Assembly: GCA_021325025.1 (NCBI GenBank)
Contig: JAJPHZ010000013.1
Location: forward strand, 164,895-228,894
DNA length: 64,000 nucleotides
Origin: Pseudomonadota bacterium
GTDB taxonomy: Bacteria; Desulfobacterota; Binatia; Binatales; Binataceae
Direction of reading: 5' to 3'
The notes beneath the pieces were generated by a model that searched no databases, was not told where the DNA came from, and saw only the letters and a program-made list of their open reading frames with translations. Shown here piece by piece: positions 18,933-28,818 of the stretch. The first letter of the stretch is position 1, and each line of letters begins with the position of its first letter. The position numbers were made by a program, and so were the translations under genes.

Positions 18933-19352
18933 ATGGCAGAGATAGTCAGACCCATACCGGAAATCACGCCCGAACTGCGCCCCTTTTTTGAAGCCAGCAA
19001 GAACGGGCAACTGGTCGTGCAAAAGTGCAACGGCTGCGGCGCCCTCCGCTTTCCGCCGCGCCGCCTGTGCGCCAACTGCCTGTCGCGCGAGTCCTCATGG
19101 ACCCCGGTCAGCGGCGAGGGCGAGGTCTACAGCTTCATCATCATGCATCGCGTCTACCATCCTGCCTTCGCCACCCAGGTTCCCTACGCGGTGGCGACCA
19201 TCAAGCTCAAGGAAGGGGTGCGGATGCTGTCCAACGTAATCGGAATCGACCCGCACGCGATCAGATGCGGAATGCCGGTCAGGGTTTGCTTCGAAAAGCT
19301 AAACGACGAGGTCAACCTGCCGATGTTCCGTCCAGCCGCCGACGCTGCTTGA
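18933..19352 (+). CDS. Zn-ribbon OB-fold (DUF35) acyl-CoA-associated protein
   Basis: QKCNGCGALRFPPRRLCANCLSRESSWTPVSGEGEVYSFIIMHR. Confidence 0.92.
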   Translation: MAEIVRPIPEITPELRPFFEASKNGQLVVQKCNGCGALRFPPRRLCANCLSRESSWTPVSGEGEVYSFIIMHRVYHPAFATQVPYAVATIKLKEGVRMLSNVIGIDPHAIRCGMPVRVCFEKLNDEVNLPMFRPAADAA

Positions 19353-19459
19353 GCATTTGGTTAAAAGGGGTACTTGCATTGTCCCTGGCCCTGAGCGATG
19401 CTGACAGATACCTGCGCGCTCGGGGACGTTTATCAAGGCGCCCGGAGGCGCGTAGCAAG

Positions 19460-20671
19460 ATGCATTTCCTGGACCCCAAATACCTCAACCGCCTGGTCGA
19501 GACCTCCCCCGATATAATCGTCGCCGTCGATATCAAGGGCACGATCGTCTATTACAATGACGGTGCGCGGCGCGGTCTGCAGTTCACGGCTGAGGAAATC
19601 ATCGGCCAGAACGTAACCCGGCTCTATCCCAGTATCGAAGAGGCACGCCGCGTGATGGCGGCGATGCGCAGTTCGAGGGACAGCGGGCGCATTTCCAACT
19701 TCGAGTCCACTTTCCGCAACAAGGACAACGAGTTGATTCCGGTGGCGATCTCGGCGTCGCTGATTTATGACGACAACAACCAGGAGATCGGCTCGATTGG
19801 CTTTGCGCGCGACATCCGCGGGATGCGCCGGCGCGAGCAACTGGCCACCGCTGGCGAAATCGCGATCAGCCTGGCCCATGAGATCAACAACCCGCTCGAA
19901 GTAATCGTCAACAACCTCGAACTGCTGGCGCGCGACGTCGAGGCCAAGCTGAGCGACGCCGAACTGGTGGTCGAAAGCGAACGGCTGGACTCGATCCGCA
20001 GCGGGGTGGAACGGGTGCAGGCGATCGTGCGGCGGCTGGACGAGATGGCCCGCAAGGGTACCTACGAGACGCGCGATTACCTGCAGGGCAAGCGGATGGC
20101 CGACTTGGCGCCGCGGGCCGCCGAAGCGCTGCGCGAGCATGAGCCCGCTCCGGCGCGCGATTGGCCGCTGACCGGGATGTCGGTGCTGGTGCTCGACGAC
20201 GATCCGGGGGTGGTCAACTCGCTGGCCGACCTGCTGCGCGCCGAGCGCTGCGTGGTACACACCGCGATGCGTCCGAGCAAGGCGCTGGCGCTGCTGCGCA
20301 ACATGAAGGTCGACGCGGTTATCTCGGACGTCGTGATGCCGGAGATGGACGGCTACGAGTTCTATCTGCAGGTCAAGGAGGAGTGGCCCAACCTGCCGGT
20401 GATCCTGATGACCGCCTACTACTACGACAAGGATCACATCATCAAGCGCAGCCGGTTGCGTGGATTGGAAGGCGCGTTGTTCAAAAAGCCGATCAATCCG
20501 GCCAAGCTGCGTCAGGTGTTGTTGCAATGCCGCAACAAGACCGTCCAGCCGCATAAAGGCCCGGTTGCGGTACCGCACGACGGCGCCGAAGCTTCCTCCG
20601 CCCAAGTTCCGGTCGCGCCTGCCCCCTTGGCCGCCGCCCCCTCCGAACCCGCCCGCCCCTCGCGCCCTTAA
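19460..20671 (+). CDS. PAS - HisKA - receiver protein without visible HATPase_c domain
   Basis: PAS (LVETSPDIIVAVDIKGTIVYYNDGARRGLQFTAEEIIGQN); H-box IAISLAHEINNPLEVIVNNLELL; REC MSVLVLDDDPGVVNSL...VDAVISDVVMPEMDGYEF...FKKPI; no N/G1/F/G2 boxes between them. Confidence 0.85.
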   Translation: MHFLDPKYLNRLVETSPDIIVAVDIKGTIVYYNDGARRGLQFTAEEIIGQNVTRLYPSIEEARRVMAAMRSSRDSGRISNFESTFRNKDNELIPVAISASLIYDDNNQEIGSIGFARDIRGMRRREQLATAGEIAISLAHEINNPLEVIVNNLELLARDVEAKLSDAELVVESERLDSIRSGVERVQAIVRRLDEMARKGTYETRDYLQGKRMADLAPRAAEALREHEPAPARDWPLTGMSVLVLDDDPGVVNSLADLLRAERCVVHTAMRPSKALALLRNMKVDAVISDVVMPEMDGYEFYLQVKEEWPNLPVILMTAYYYDKDHIIKRSRLRGLEGALFKKPINPAKLRQVLLQCRNKTVQPHKGPVAVPHDGAEASSAQVPVAPAPLAAAPSEPARPSRP

Positions 20672-20968
20672 AGGCTTGCGCTTTCTCGGCCGGGCTTTTA
20701 GCTGCTCTCTCCCTTTCAGAGACTTGCCGATTTTCGAACAGTCTGTCTGGATTAGCTTCCCCGCAGGGGAAAGGCCCAATGGTGTGATGTGAAGCATCAC
20801 GGAAACGGCATGGGCCGGACCCGGCCGACCTGACTGAGCATATAAGGAACGCGAGCCTGTCGAGGCGAACACCTCCAGGTGTCTTATGCGGTTGCGCCGG
20901 CAGATCTCAATCAGTTCGGCCAGCCTCTGCCGGACGGCCTTGTTCACGCAGCCATCGCACGGCTGTCT

Positions 20969-22030
20969 TCAGCGCGGATCCGATTGCGCGCCGGATCGCG
21001 GCTGACCCGATGAGTCTTGCGCAATCCTGTGACCGGGTTGGGAGGGAAAAGAGGCGCGGCGCAGCGCCGGCGCGGACACCTGGAAGACGCCGCCGATTTG
21101 CCTGATCGCGATCGCGCCGGCGCGCGGACCGGCGGCGCGTATCAGGCGGCGGATCGGTTCGTCCATCGGCTCGCGCGACAGCCGAAAGGTGCCCCAGTGG
21201 ATCGGAATCAGGTAGCGCGCGCCGCTTTCGCGGAACATCTCCCACACCTGTTCGGGATTGGCGTGGTTGCGGATCCACGGATCGTAAGCGCCGATCGAGA
21301 ATGCGGCGAGCAGCGGCGGATTGTCGTGCAATTGCGAAAAGATGGGCGTGAACGCCGAGTCGCACGCGATCAGCATCCGTACCCCGTCCTTCTCGATCAC
21401 GTAGCTGTTGTAGCCGCGGTCCGCCTCCCACGGCCATCGGCGGCCCCAATGGCGCGCGCCCATCGCGGTCACCTTAAGCCCCCGCACCCAGGTGCTCTCG
21501 CCCCACTCAAGCGGCCGCACGTCGGCGAAGCCCAGCGGCTCGATCAGATCGCGGCATCCGGCACAGCTCACCACGGTCGCGCTGCGCGGCAGCGCGCGCA
21601 GTGAAGGGAGATCGAGATGGTCCATGTGCGCGTGCGTGATCAGAATCAGGTCCAAAGGCGGCAGCGCGGCCGGAGCCAGCGGAACGGGCGTATGGCGCAC
21701 CGGACCGACCGTGAACAGATGGCCCACGTCGAGGCCCACGCGATGAAAGAAGGTCGGATCGCTGATCACGTGGACGCCGAGGTAATCGATCAACAATGTT
21801 GCATGGCCCAGGTAGGCGACCGTGATGGCGTTGGCAGGCCATGAAGCGGGATGCAATTGAGCGGCGGCGGGCGCCGATTTGGCCGGCCGATCGGTGTCCG
21901 GAGCAGGACGCAATCCGACCAGCGCCAGCATCGCGCCTGCGGCCAACGCGCCCAGAAACCATCCGGCGCGCCGCCGCGACCGGGCGCGCGGGTGGGTTGG
22001 CAGCCCGGTTACTGTGCGGGTTGGAAGCAC
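20969..22030 (-). CDS. MBL-fold hydrolase (UlaG/NAPE-PLD-like) with N-terminal hydrophobic segment
   Basis: AYLGHATLLIDYLGVHVISDP, THAHMDHLDLPSL, IPIHWGTF; likely GTG start at 22030, so the longer 521-aa ORF is overextended. Confidence 0.82.
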   Translation of the reverse strand: MLPTRTVTGLPTHPRARSRRRAGWFLGALAAGAMLALVGLRPAPDTDRPAKSAPAAAQLHPASWPANAITVAYLGHATLLIDYLGVHVISDPTFFHRVGLDVGHLFTVGPVRHTPVPLAPAALPPLDLILITHAHMDHLDLPSLRALPRSATVVSCAGCRDLIEPLGFADVRPLEWGESTWVRGLKVTAMGARHWGRRWPWEADRGYNSYVIEKDGVRMLIACDSAFTPIFSQLHDNPPLLAAFSIGAYDPWIRNHANPEQVWEMFRESGARYLIPIHWGTFRLSREPMDEPIRRLIRAAGPRAGAIAIRQIGGVFQVSAPALRRASFPSQPGHRIAQDSSGQPRSGAQSDPR

Positions 22031-22584
22031 GGCAGTTTCTCCACCCACGCGTAGCGATAGTTGCGCCCGCCGATACTCATCACTCCGGGAGCGGACTCGA
22101 AGGTGCCGAGAAAGGCGACCAGTTGATTGTTCTCGCGATCGTTTTGCGGCTGGGCGGCCGTGTAGGCAAGGAAGTTGCGCTTTTTGGGATCGCCCTCGGT
22201 GGCGTTCAGCGGCGGCGTAAACTGGAGGGCCGACAGGCTGGTGACCGTGGTGGACAAAAACCATTTCGGCTTTCCGCCCTGCTCGCCCAGCACCAGCCCG
22301 CGCAGCGCCTCCCCCTGTTCGGTGCGGACCATTTCCGCCATGTAAGGGGGTGTTGCCGCCAGCGCGTCGCATCGCTCGCCGATGTCTTCTTCGTCTTCGG
22401 TTACATCCTTGCCGCTGACCGCGCTGCCGACGCTGACACCGGTGAAAGTGGCGGCCTGAAACGCCAGCGGCACGAGCTGCGTGGCCGCCGCCGCGGCGCA
22501 TCCGCCGCAGTACAGCGCAATCGCCAGCAGGCATCCCAACCTGGCGGCCTGCAACCGCCCGATATTTGTTGAACCGCGGCTCAA
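22009..22584 (-). CDS. Hypothetical lipoprotein-like protein
   Basis: Hydrophobic N-terminus with CGGC; no family recognised. Confidence 0.6.
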   Translation of the reverse strand: MSRGSTNIGRLQAARLGCLLAIALYCGGCAAAAATQLVPLAFQAATFTGVSVGSAVSGKDVTEDEEDIGERCDALAATPPYMAEMVRTEQGEALRGLVLGEQGGKPKWFLSTTVTSLSALQFTPPLNATEGDPKKRNFLAYTAAQPQNDRENNQLVAFLGTFESAPGVMSIGGRNYRYAWVEKLPCFQPAQ

Positions 22585-22585
22585 G

Positions 22586-23584
22586 TCAGTTCTTACGCGC
22601 CGTCACCACCGAGGAACTAAACGGAGGCGACGGCAGCGCCTGGCAATCGATCGCGCCGAAGCCGGCCTCGCGCAGCCATCGTGCCACCTCCTCGAAGCTG
22701 TAATCGCGTCCCGCGGTGGTCAGCAACAAATACAGCGAAAAGACCGCGCCCGCGGCGGGCTCGGTCAACTCGGCGTTCATTATGTGATCCTTGATCAACA
22801 CCATACCGCCGCGCACCAGTCCCCGATAGCACCTCTGCAACAATGCCCGATTGGTGGGCTCGTCTTCGCTGTGGATGACGTTGGAGAGAAAGATGGCGTC
22901 GAAGCCGGCCGGTAGCTCGCGGTTGCGGTAGTCGTACTCGACCAGCTCGATGCGGGCTGCGATTGCCGGGTCACGTTCGTTAAGGATTTCGCGCGCCACT
23001 TCCAGCGTCGCAGGCAGGTCCAGGAGCGCGCCTTTCAGTGCGGGATAGCGGCGCAGGAACTCCAGCAGATAGGTGCCGGGACCGCCGCCGAGGTCGGCGA
23101 TGGTGCGGATGCCCGACAGGTCGAGGTTCTGGGCCGCCCACAGCGCGTCGCCGCGCGCCTGCACCAGTGAGTCCATCGCGCGGATGAACCGTGCGGTCTC
23201 CTCGCGCCGGCTTTGGAACATGTCGGGTGCGCGCACCGGACGGCCCGTGCGTATCGCGTCTTCCAGGCGCGTCCACAGGGGAAAGATCGCCTCGTCGAAC
23301 AGGATCATGCCGCCCAGGTACTCGGGCGATGCCGCCAACAGGAAGCGGCGCGACGCCGGGGTCAGGCTCAGCGCGCCAGCGTTCTTGGCCAGCAGCCCCA
23401 GCGCCGCCATCGCGTTGGCCAGCAGTGCGATAGCGCGTGCATCGCAGCCGATGGCACGGGCCAGCGCATCCGCCTCGAGCGGACGATGCGCCAGCGCCTC
23501 GAACAGGCCCAATCGTAGCGCCACCTGAATCGCCCGTGCGCCGGCATGGCCGCCGGCAAGATCGGCCAGCTTAGTGAAATCCAT
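22586..23584 (-). CDS. SAM-dependent O-methyltransferase, winged-helix dimerisation type
   Basis: TIADLGGGPGTYLLEFLRRYP (motif I), DAIFLSNVIHSEDEPTNRALLQRCYRGLVRGGMVLIKDHIMN. Confidence 0.85.
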   Translation of the reverse strand: MDFTKLADLAGGHAGARAIQVALRLGLFEALAHRPLEADALARAIGCDARAIALLANAMAALGLLAKNAGALSLTPASRRFLLAASPEYLGGMILFDEAIFPLWTRLEDAIRTGRPVRAPDMFQSRREETARFIRAMDSLVQARGDALWAAQNLDLSGIRTIADLGGGPGTYLLEFLRRYPALKGALLDLPATLEVAREILNERDPAIAARIELVEYDYRNRELPAGFDAIFLSNVIHSEDEPTNRALLQRCYRGLVRGGMVLIKDHIMNAELTEPAAGAVFSLYLLLTTAGRDYSFEEVARWLREAGFGAIDCQALPSPPFSSSVVTARKN

Positions 23585-23590
23585 CGCCCT

Positions 23591-24316
23591 TTACTTGCGA
23601 ATAAAATCCTGGGTGATGTAGGTCGAGCCGTCGGCCGCGCGCGCCATCCCAACGCCGGTTTCGTTGAAGCTCGGCGCCAGGATGTTCTTGCGATGGCCGG
23701 GGCTGCGCATCCATCCGGCCAGCGCACGCTCCGCCAGGCGCTGGCGGTCGGGGAAATCGTCGACGTAGATATTTTCGCCGAACTCGGTGTAATCGATTCC
23801 CGAGCCGCGGATGCGCTGGGCAGGGCTGACCCCGTCCGCGCTGTGGTGCGAGAAATAATGACGCAGGGCCATATCGTAGCTGTGGCCGCGCGCGGCCACC
23901 GTCAGACGCGCCGACAGCTTCAGCGGCAGGAGCCCGGCCTTGACCCGCTCAGCGTTGACCAATTGGACGATCCGCGCTTCATCGGCGCTGACGCCCGCGA
24001 TTTGCTCGGCGCTGGGGCGGCGCGTGATGGTCAGGTAGATGCGGCCCGCCGCCGCGGCCATCAACACCGCGCCCAGCGACGCCATCACCCAGCGCACGTA
24101 TCGGCGCCGGCGCACGATGGCCGGCGTCGGCATCGCAATCACCTTGCCGCGCGGTTGCTTGAACGCCGGTTGACCGCGGCCGGAGGCTGGCACTTCACGC
24201 ATCGGCAGCTCACCTGAGCGGGCAGACGGCGCAGCGCCCGGTGGCGCCGGGGCCAGCGCCGTCTGCCGCGCTAAAGCATATTGCACAGCCGCTCCAGCAT
24301 CAAAGCCGCTGCGCAC
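23591..24316 (-). CDS. CAP (SCP-like) domain extracytoplasmic protein
   Basis: LVNAERVKAGLLPLKLSARLTVAARGHSYDMALRHYFSHHSADG...GENIYVDD; N-terminal TM segment. Confidence 0.85.
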   Translation of the reverse strand: MRSGFDAGAAVQYALARQTALAPAPPGAAPSARSGELPMREVPASGRGQPAFKQPRGKVIAMPTPAIVRRRRYVRWVMASLGAVLMAAAAGRIYLTITRRPSAEQIAGVSADEARIVQLVNAERVKAGLLPLKLSARLTVAARGHSYDMALRHYFSHHSADGVSPAQRIRGSGIDYTEFGENIYVDDFPDRQRLAERALAGWMRSPGHRKNILAPSFNETGVGMARAADGSTYITQDFIRK

Positions 24317-24387
24317 CGCACGCTTAAGATTTCACGGCCAATTTGCGGGCATCGTGGCGGCCGCCTCTGCTAAGATGGCGTCCGTCG

Positions 24388-26604
24388 ATGCTCAAAACTT
24401 TTCTCATCGTGATTGTGGCAGTCCTGATCAGCGTCGGCGCACAGTTGTTTGACGCCAGCCCGGCCCGGGCCAACCCCACCCCGGCTTCCCAGCAACTTCC
24501 CGCCGGCGCCTTGCAGGATGCCGCCAGCGTCTACCTGCGCCAGGCCGCCACGCAGCGGGTCCGATGGCAGCCGTACAGCGCGGCCAGCTTTGCGATGGCG
24601 AAGCGGATGAACCGGCCGGTGCTGATCGATATCGGCGCGATGTGGTGTCATTGGTGCCACGTGATGGATGAGCGGACTTACGCCGATCCGGAAGTCGCGG
24701 CGCTTATCAACCGGCTCTTCGTGCCGATCAAGGTCGACCGCGATCAGCGTCCCGACGTCGATCAGTATTACCAGGCCGCCGCCGCCGCGCTGTCGGGTAA
24801 CGGCGGATGGCCGCTGACCTGCTTCACCATGCCCGACGGCGCGCTGTTTGCCGCCTTCGGGTTCCTGCCTGCCACCCGCTCCGTCGGCCATGGCCCGGCG
24901 ATGAAGACCGTGCTCAAGGAAATCGCCAAGGCTTACCGGACCCAGCCCCAGCAAGTGGCGGCGCAGGCCGCGGAGGTCGAGGAACGATTGAAGAAGTCGC
25001 CGCCGATGAAGGTGCAGACCGCCGACCGGCCGGCGATGGTGGAGCTGATGGCGGGACTGAGCAACGCCTACGATCGGGCCAACGGCGGTTTCAGTTTTGG
25101 CGAGGGTCCCAAGTTCTTCGAATTTCCGGGACTGGAGTTTGCGCTGGAGGCCGGCTTTTACGGCCATCCGGAGTTCACCGCAATGGCGCTTGATACGCTG
25201 CGCCGGATGGCGCGCGGCGGCGTGTACGACCAGTTGGGCGGCGGCTTTCATCGCTACTCCACCGACCAGGCGTGGAAGGTGCCGCATTTCGAAAAAATCG
25301 GCTACGACCAGGCGCTGGCGCTGTCGGCCTACGCGCACGCCTTTGAAATCAGCGCCGACCCGGAATTCAAGCAGGTCGCGCTCAGCGTGGCCGACTATGT
25401 CGAGGGTACGCTGCTCAATCCGATCAATGAGTCTTTCTATGCCAGCCAGGACGCGGACGCGTTTGCCGGCGACGACGGCGGCTACTACACCTGGAGCCGC
25501 CAGGAGATCGCCGCCGCGCTCAAAGGCCCTGCATTGAAGGCTGCGCTTCTGTACTTCGGCCTTGATGATCGTCCCGCCGCCGCACCCGACGGGCGGCTGG
25601 TGCTACGCCGCGCGATGGACTACGGCCAGGTCGCCGCCCAACTGAAGATTTCCCCGCCCCGCGCGCAGCGCCTGATCGAGCAGGCGTGTGGCAAATTGCG
25701 CGCCGCGCGCGCCCGCCGGCGCATCCCGCAGGTCGATCCCGCCGTGCTGGTCGATCGCAACGCCCTGATGGACAGCGGCTTGATCGCCGCCGGAGAGGCC
25801 TTTGGCAATCCGCACCTGGAGCGGATCGCACTTGACAACCTGGACTTTCTCTACGCGCACGCCCGCCTGCCCGACGGCAGCTATTGCCACACTGTCGGCA
25901 AAGGCTCCACATGCGTGCACGGCCTGGCCGCCGACCAGGTCTACATGCTCAGCGCGCTGCTTGCCGCTTACCAGGTCTCCGGACAAAGCCGCGAACTGGC
26001 GCGCGCCGAGCAGGTGGCCCAGGTAATCGTCAGTCAGTTCCTGGACAAGGAAAGCGGCGTGATCAGAAACGCGCGGGCGCCGGAGGACCAGACGGCGGCC
26101 GGGCGATGGCTGGACGGGATGGAGGCATATTTCGACGGCGAGATGCCGTCGGTGCAGGGCGTGGCCGCGCGCGACTTCGCGGCCCTGGACGCGCTGGCGC
26201 CCGACCACGGCTACGATCAGCAATCCGCAATACTGCTGGCGCACGCTCCGGTGAGCGTCGGCGCAGCGCTGATGCTGGCAACGGTGGGGCAAGCGATCGC
26301 GGAACGATTGCATGGCGACGCGCTGGTGGTGGTCGACGGCGCGCCCAACGACGCCGCGACCCTGCCGCTGCTCACTGCGGCGCAAAGCGCCTACCGCCCC
26401 GGCAAGGTGCTGGCGTGGCTTGACCCTGGGCAAGCCGCTCCCGGAATCGGCCCGCTGGCCGCCGCCCAACTGCTCGCGCCCGACCCGCAGCAGCGCGACG
26501 CGTTTGCCTTTGTCTGCGCCGGCAACGTATGCACCGATCGGGTCGGTACGCCCAATGAACTAAGCGCTTTGATCGCCGGCTTCGGTCTGCCCCAAGCGAA
26601 ATAG
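24388..26604 (+). CDS. DUF255 thioredoxin-domain protein (YyaL/SPATA20-like)
   Basis: IDIGAMWCHWCHVMDERTYADPEVAALINRLFVPIKVDRDQRPDVDQYY. Confidence 0.9.
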   Translation: MLKTFLIVIVAVLISVGAQLFDASPARANPTPASQQLPAGALQDAASVYLRQAATQRVRWQPYSAASFAMAKRMNRPVLIDIGAMWCHWCHVMDERTYADPEVAALINRLFVPIKVDRDQRPDVDQYYQAAAAALSGNGGWPLTCFTMPDGALFAAFGFLPATRSVGHGPAMKTVLKEIAKAYRTQPQQVAAQAAEVEERLKKSPPMKVQTADRPAMVELMAGLSNAYDRANGGFSFGEGPKFFEFPGLEFALEAGFYGHPEFTAMALDTLRRMARGGVYDQLGGGFHRYSTDQAWKVPHFEKIGYDQALALSAYAHAFEISADPEFKQVALSVADYVEGTLLNPINESFYASQDADAFAGDDGGYYTWSRQEIAAALKGPALKAALLYFGLDDRPAAAPDGRLVLRRAMDYGQVAAQLKISPPRAQRLIEQACGKLRAARARRRIPQVDPAVLVDRNALMDSGLIAAGEAFGNPHLERIALDNLDFLYAHARLPDGSYCHTVGKGSTCVHGLAADQVYMLSALLAAYQVSGQSRELARAEQVAQVIVSQFLDKESGVIRNARAPEDQTAAGRWLDGMEAYFDGEMPSVQGVAARDFAALDALAPDHGYDQQSAILLAHAPVSVGAALMLATVGQAIAERLHGDALVVVDGAPNDAATLPLLTAAQSAYRPGKVLAWLDPGQAAPGIGPLAAAQLLAPDPQQRDAFAFVCAGNVCTDRVGTPNELSALIAGFGLPQAK

Positions 26605-26723
26605 AGTCGGGCTTGACATCCACAAAACACTGCTCGTGGCCGGCGCAAGTGAGGTATCGGTTTGCGGCGCGCTGACGGTTCTGGCAGAGATAGCAGGGTC
26701 CGGATGCGCCGGGAGCAGCTACG

Positions 26724-27638
26724 ATGGCACACGTTGAATTCGGCCTGAGCCTCAGTTCGATGAGCAGTGTTGCGCCGTTTGCGCGCAACGCCGAAGCAAT
26801 GGGCTTTGACTACCTGACCTGCGGCGAGCATCTGATGTTTCACGGGCCCATCGGCAACTCCCTGATCGCGTTGGCGGCCTCCGCCACTGTCACCGAGAAG
26901 ATCAAGCTGATGAGCACGATCGTGCTGGTGCCGCTGTACGGCCCCGCGATGCTGGCTAAGATGACCGCCGTGCTCGACGTAATCTCGGGTGGCCGTTATC
27001 ACTTCGGTATCGGCGTCGGCGGCGAATTCCCGCGCGAGTTCGAAGCCGCCGGGGTGCCGGTCACGGAGCGCGGGCCGCGCACCAATGAGGCGCTGGAAGT
27101 GATCACGCGGCTGTGGACCGAGAAGAAGGTCACCTTCAGCGGCAGGTTCAGCAATTTCAAGGAAGTGACAATCGAGCCGCCGCCAGTGCAAAAACCGCAT
27201 CCGCCAATCTGGGTCGCGGGGCGGCAGGAGTCGGCGATGAAGCGGGCCGCCAGGTACGCGCAGGGATGGCTGCCCTACATGTACACGCCCGAGCAACTGG
27301 CGAACAGCATCGAAAAGATAAATCAATTTGGCCGCCAGTTCGGTCGCGACCTAAGTGGATTCCGCAACGGCCTGTTCATCTTCACTTCGGTGTATCGCGA
27401 TCGCGACCGGGCGCGCGAGGTGGCGGCGCGCCAGGTGGGACGTAACTACGCGCAGGATTTTTCGCAAAAGGCTGGACGCTACCTGCTGTTCGGCACGCCC
27501 GAGGACTGCGTCAAGCGGCTCAACGAGTACGTGGCCGCCGGCGCCCGCACCGTGGTAATCGCCAACGCCTGCCCGCGCGAGGATCTGGACGCCAACCTGA
27601 AGTTGATTGCCGAAGAGATCCTGCCCGCGTTCCGCTAA
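26724..27638 (+). CDS. LLM-class flavin/F420-dependent oxidoreductase
   Basis: MSTIVLVPLYGPAMLAKMTAVLDVISGGRYHFGIGVGGEFPREFEAAG; PHPPIWVAGRQESAMKRAARYAQGWLPYM. Confidence 0.9.
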   Translation: MAHVEFGLSLSSMSSVAPFARNAEAMGFDYLTCGEHLMFHGPIGNSLIALAASATVTEKIKLMSTIVLVPLYGPAMLAKMTAVLDVISGGRYHFGIGVGGEFPREFEAAGVPVTERGPRTNEALEVITRLWTEKKVTFSGRFSNFKEVTIEPPPVQKPHPPIWVAGRQESAMKRAARYAQGWLPYMYTPEQLANSIEKINQFGRQFGRDLSGFRNGLFIFTSVYRDRDRAREVAARQVGRNYAQDFSQKAGRYLLFGTPEDCVKRLNEYVAAGARTVVIANACPREDLDANLKLIAEEILPAFR

Positions 27639-28009
27639 AGCGCAACTCATACCGCGGCGCACCGCGCGGGCGGAAGCTTACGCCGGCCCTATTAACAAAC
27701 CCACCAGGGGGCTCCTGAGAAAGGCGTCACACAATGGGATCGTGGACTCCGCATCTGCTCTCAAGCGCCATGTCCAGAAGTCACGTCGGATAGGTGGCCA
27801 GAATCGATACTTACGCAATACCGTAAAGCGGCTCGCAGCGCCGTCTGGCAGCGCTCGGGATTCAGCCGGGCTGGCGCTGCCTGGCAGTCGGAGCCGGCCA
27901 TGGATCCATAGCCCGGTGGCGCAAGGGCAAACGCGCCGCCTGACCACCGCGCGCAGTCGCGCAGGCCGCGATAGCGCCGGAGCCTTTCACGTCCGGGCGG
28001 CGTGCAGAC

Positions 28010-28051
28010 AAAAAAGCGCCCCCATCCGCCTTTGTTCGCAAATGGGGGCGC
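28010..28051 (-). terminator. Intrinsic terminator downstream of the ADC-family gene
   Basis: On the minus strand, 10-bp stem ATGGGGGCGC (28025-28016 strand) with its complement at 28042-28051, followed by TTTTTT (28015-28010); starts about 20 bp past the stop at 28072. Confidence 0.85.
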
Positions 28052-28071
28052 CTTGCCGATCGAATCCGGAC

Positions 28072-28818
28072 CTAAACCCGGACCGTGCTTAGCAGCGCGT
28101 TCTGGTTGGGGTCGCAGATGAAGCGGATCTTGGGCAGGATCACCTCGCACTGCGCGAAAGTGGAGATGATAGGATTGGTCAGCTTGATCAGTCCCTTGGT
28201 GCCCCACGCCTCCTGGTCAATGTAAATGAAGTGCGAAAAGCCGCGCTCGACCTTGGTGAATACGTAGTCGGGGTCGACCTGCACCAGGACCAGCTTACCG
28301 TCGGCGCGATTGCGCACCAGGTGCATGCTGGCGATGTACTGGATATCGCTGCCCGAGATGCCCTCGCGATCGATCATCTCCGCGTCCAGCACGCGCCGGC
28401 CGCGCTCGTCGTTGATCTCGACCACGATCCGCTCGTGGCGCAGATGCAGTTGTGCCTTGCCCGGCGCCACCGGAAAACCCCATCGCCGCGCCAACTCCGC
28501 CGCCGCCTTGGGGTTGTCGACATAGGTCTTGAAGGTCCGGGCCCGCGGGCGGTAGCCGGCGCGTCCCACCAGGCGCAGCTCGCCGGTGGAAAACGGACCC
28601 CACGGACTTTCGGGGAACACCATCACGGTGCATTCCACGTAGGGCGGGATGCTCGGATTCATCGACGGCGGCAGCAGCGCGTCGGATCCGCTTGCGGAAA
28701 TCTCGCTGGTCACGTTGAGGACCTGGGCGTTCTTGAGGCTTAGCGGTTCGGTGCCGTAGCCGTCGATTTCGGGTGCCGCCGCAGCGATTTCATTGATGTC
28801 AAGCGTTCCAAACCTCAT
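28072..28818 (-). CDS. Acetoacetate decarboxylase family protein
   Basis: YVECTVMVFPESPWGPFSTGELRLVGRAGYRPRARTFKTYVDNPKAAAELARRWGFPVAPGKAQL; tentative family call. Confidence 0.65.
   Translation of the reverse strand: MRFGTLDINEIAAAAPEIDGYGTEPLSLKNAQVLNVTSEISASGSDALLPPSMNPSIPPYVECTVMVFPESPWGPFSTGELRLVGRAGYRPRARTFKTYVDNPKAAAELARRWGFPVAPGKAQLHLRHERIVVEINDERGRRVLDAEMIDREGISGSDIQYIASMHLVRNRADGKLVLVQVDPDYVFTKVERGFSHFIYIDQEAWGTKGLIKLTNPIISTFAQCEVILPKIRFICDPNQNALLSTVRV

Noticed and set aside
19433-20947. 504-aa minus-strand ORF opposite the PAS-HisKA-REC gene
   Set aside because: His/Arg/Gln-rich antisense translation typical of GC-rich shadow ORFs; the plus-strand frame has clear PAS, H-box and REC motifs.
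20969-22534. 521-aa minus-strand ORF taken as one protein
   Set aside because: Its N-terminal third is out of frame with, and overlaps, the lipoprotein-like gene 22009-22584; MBL-hydrolase sequence begins near GTG 22030.
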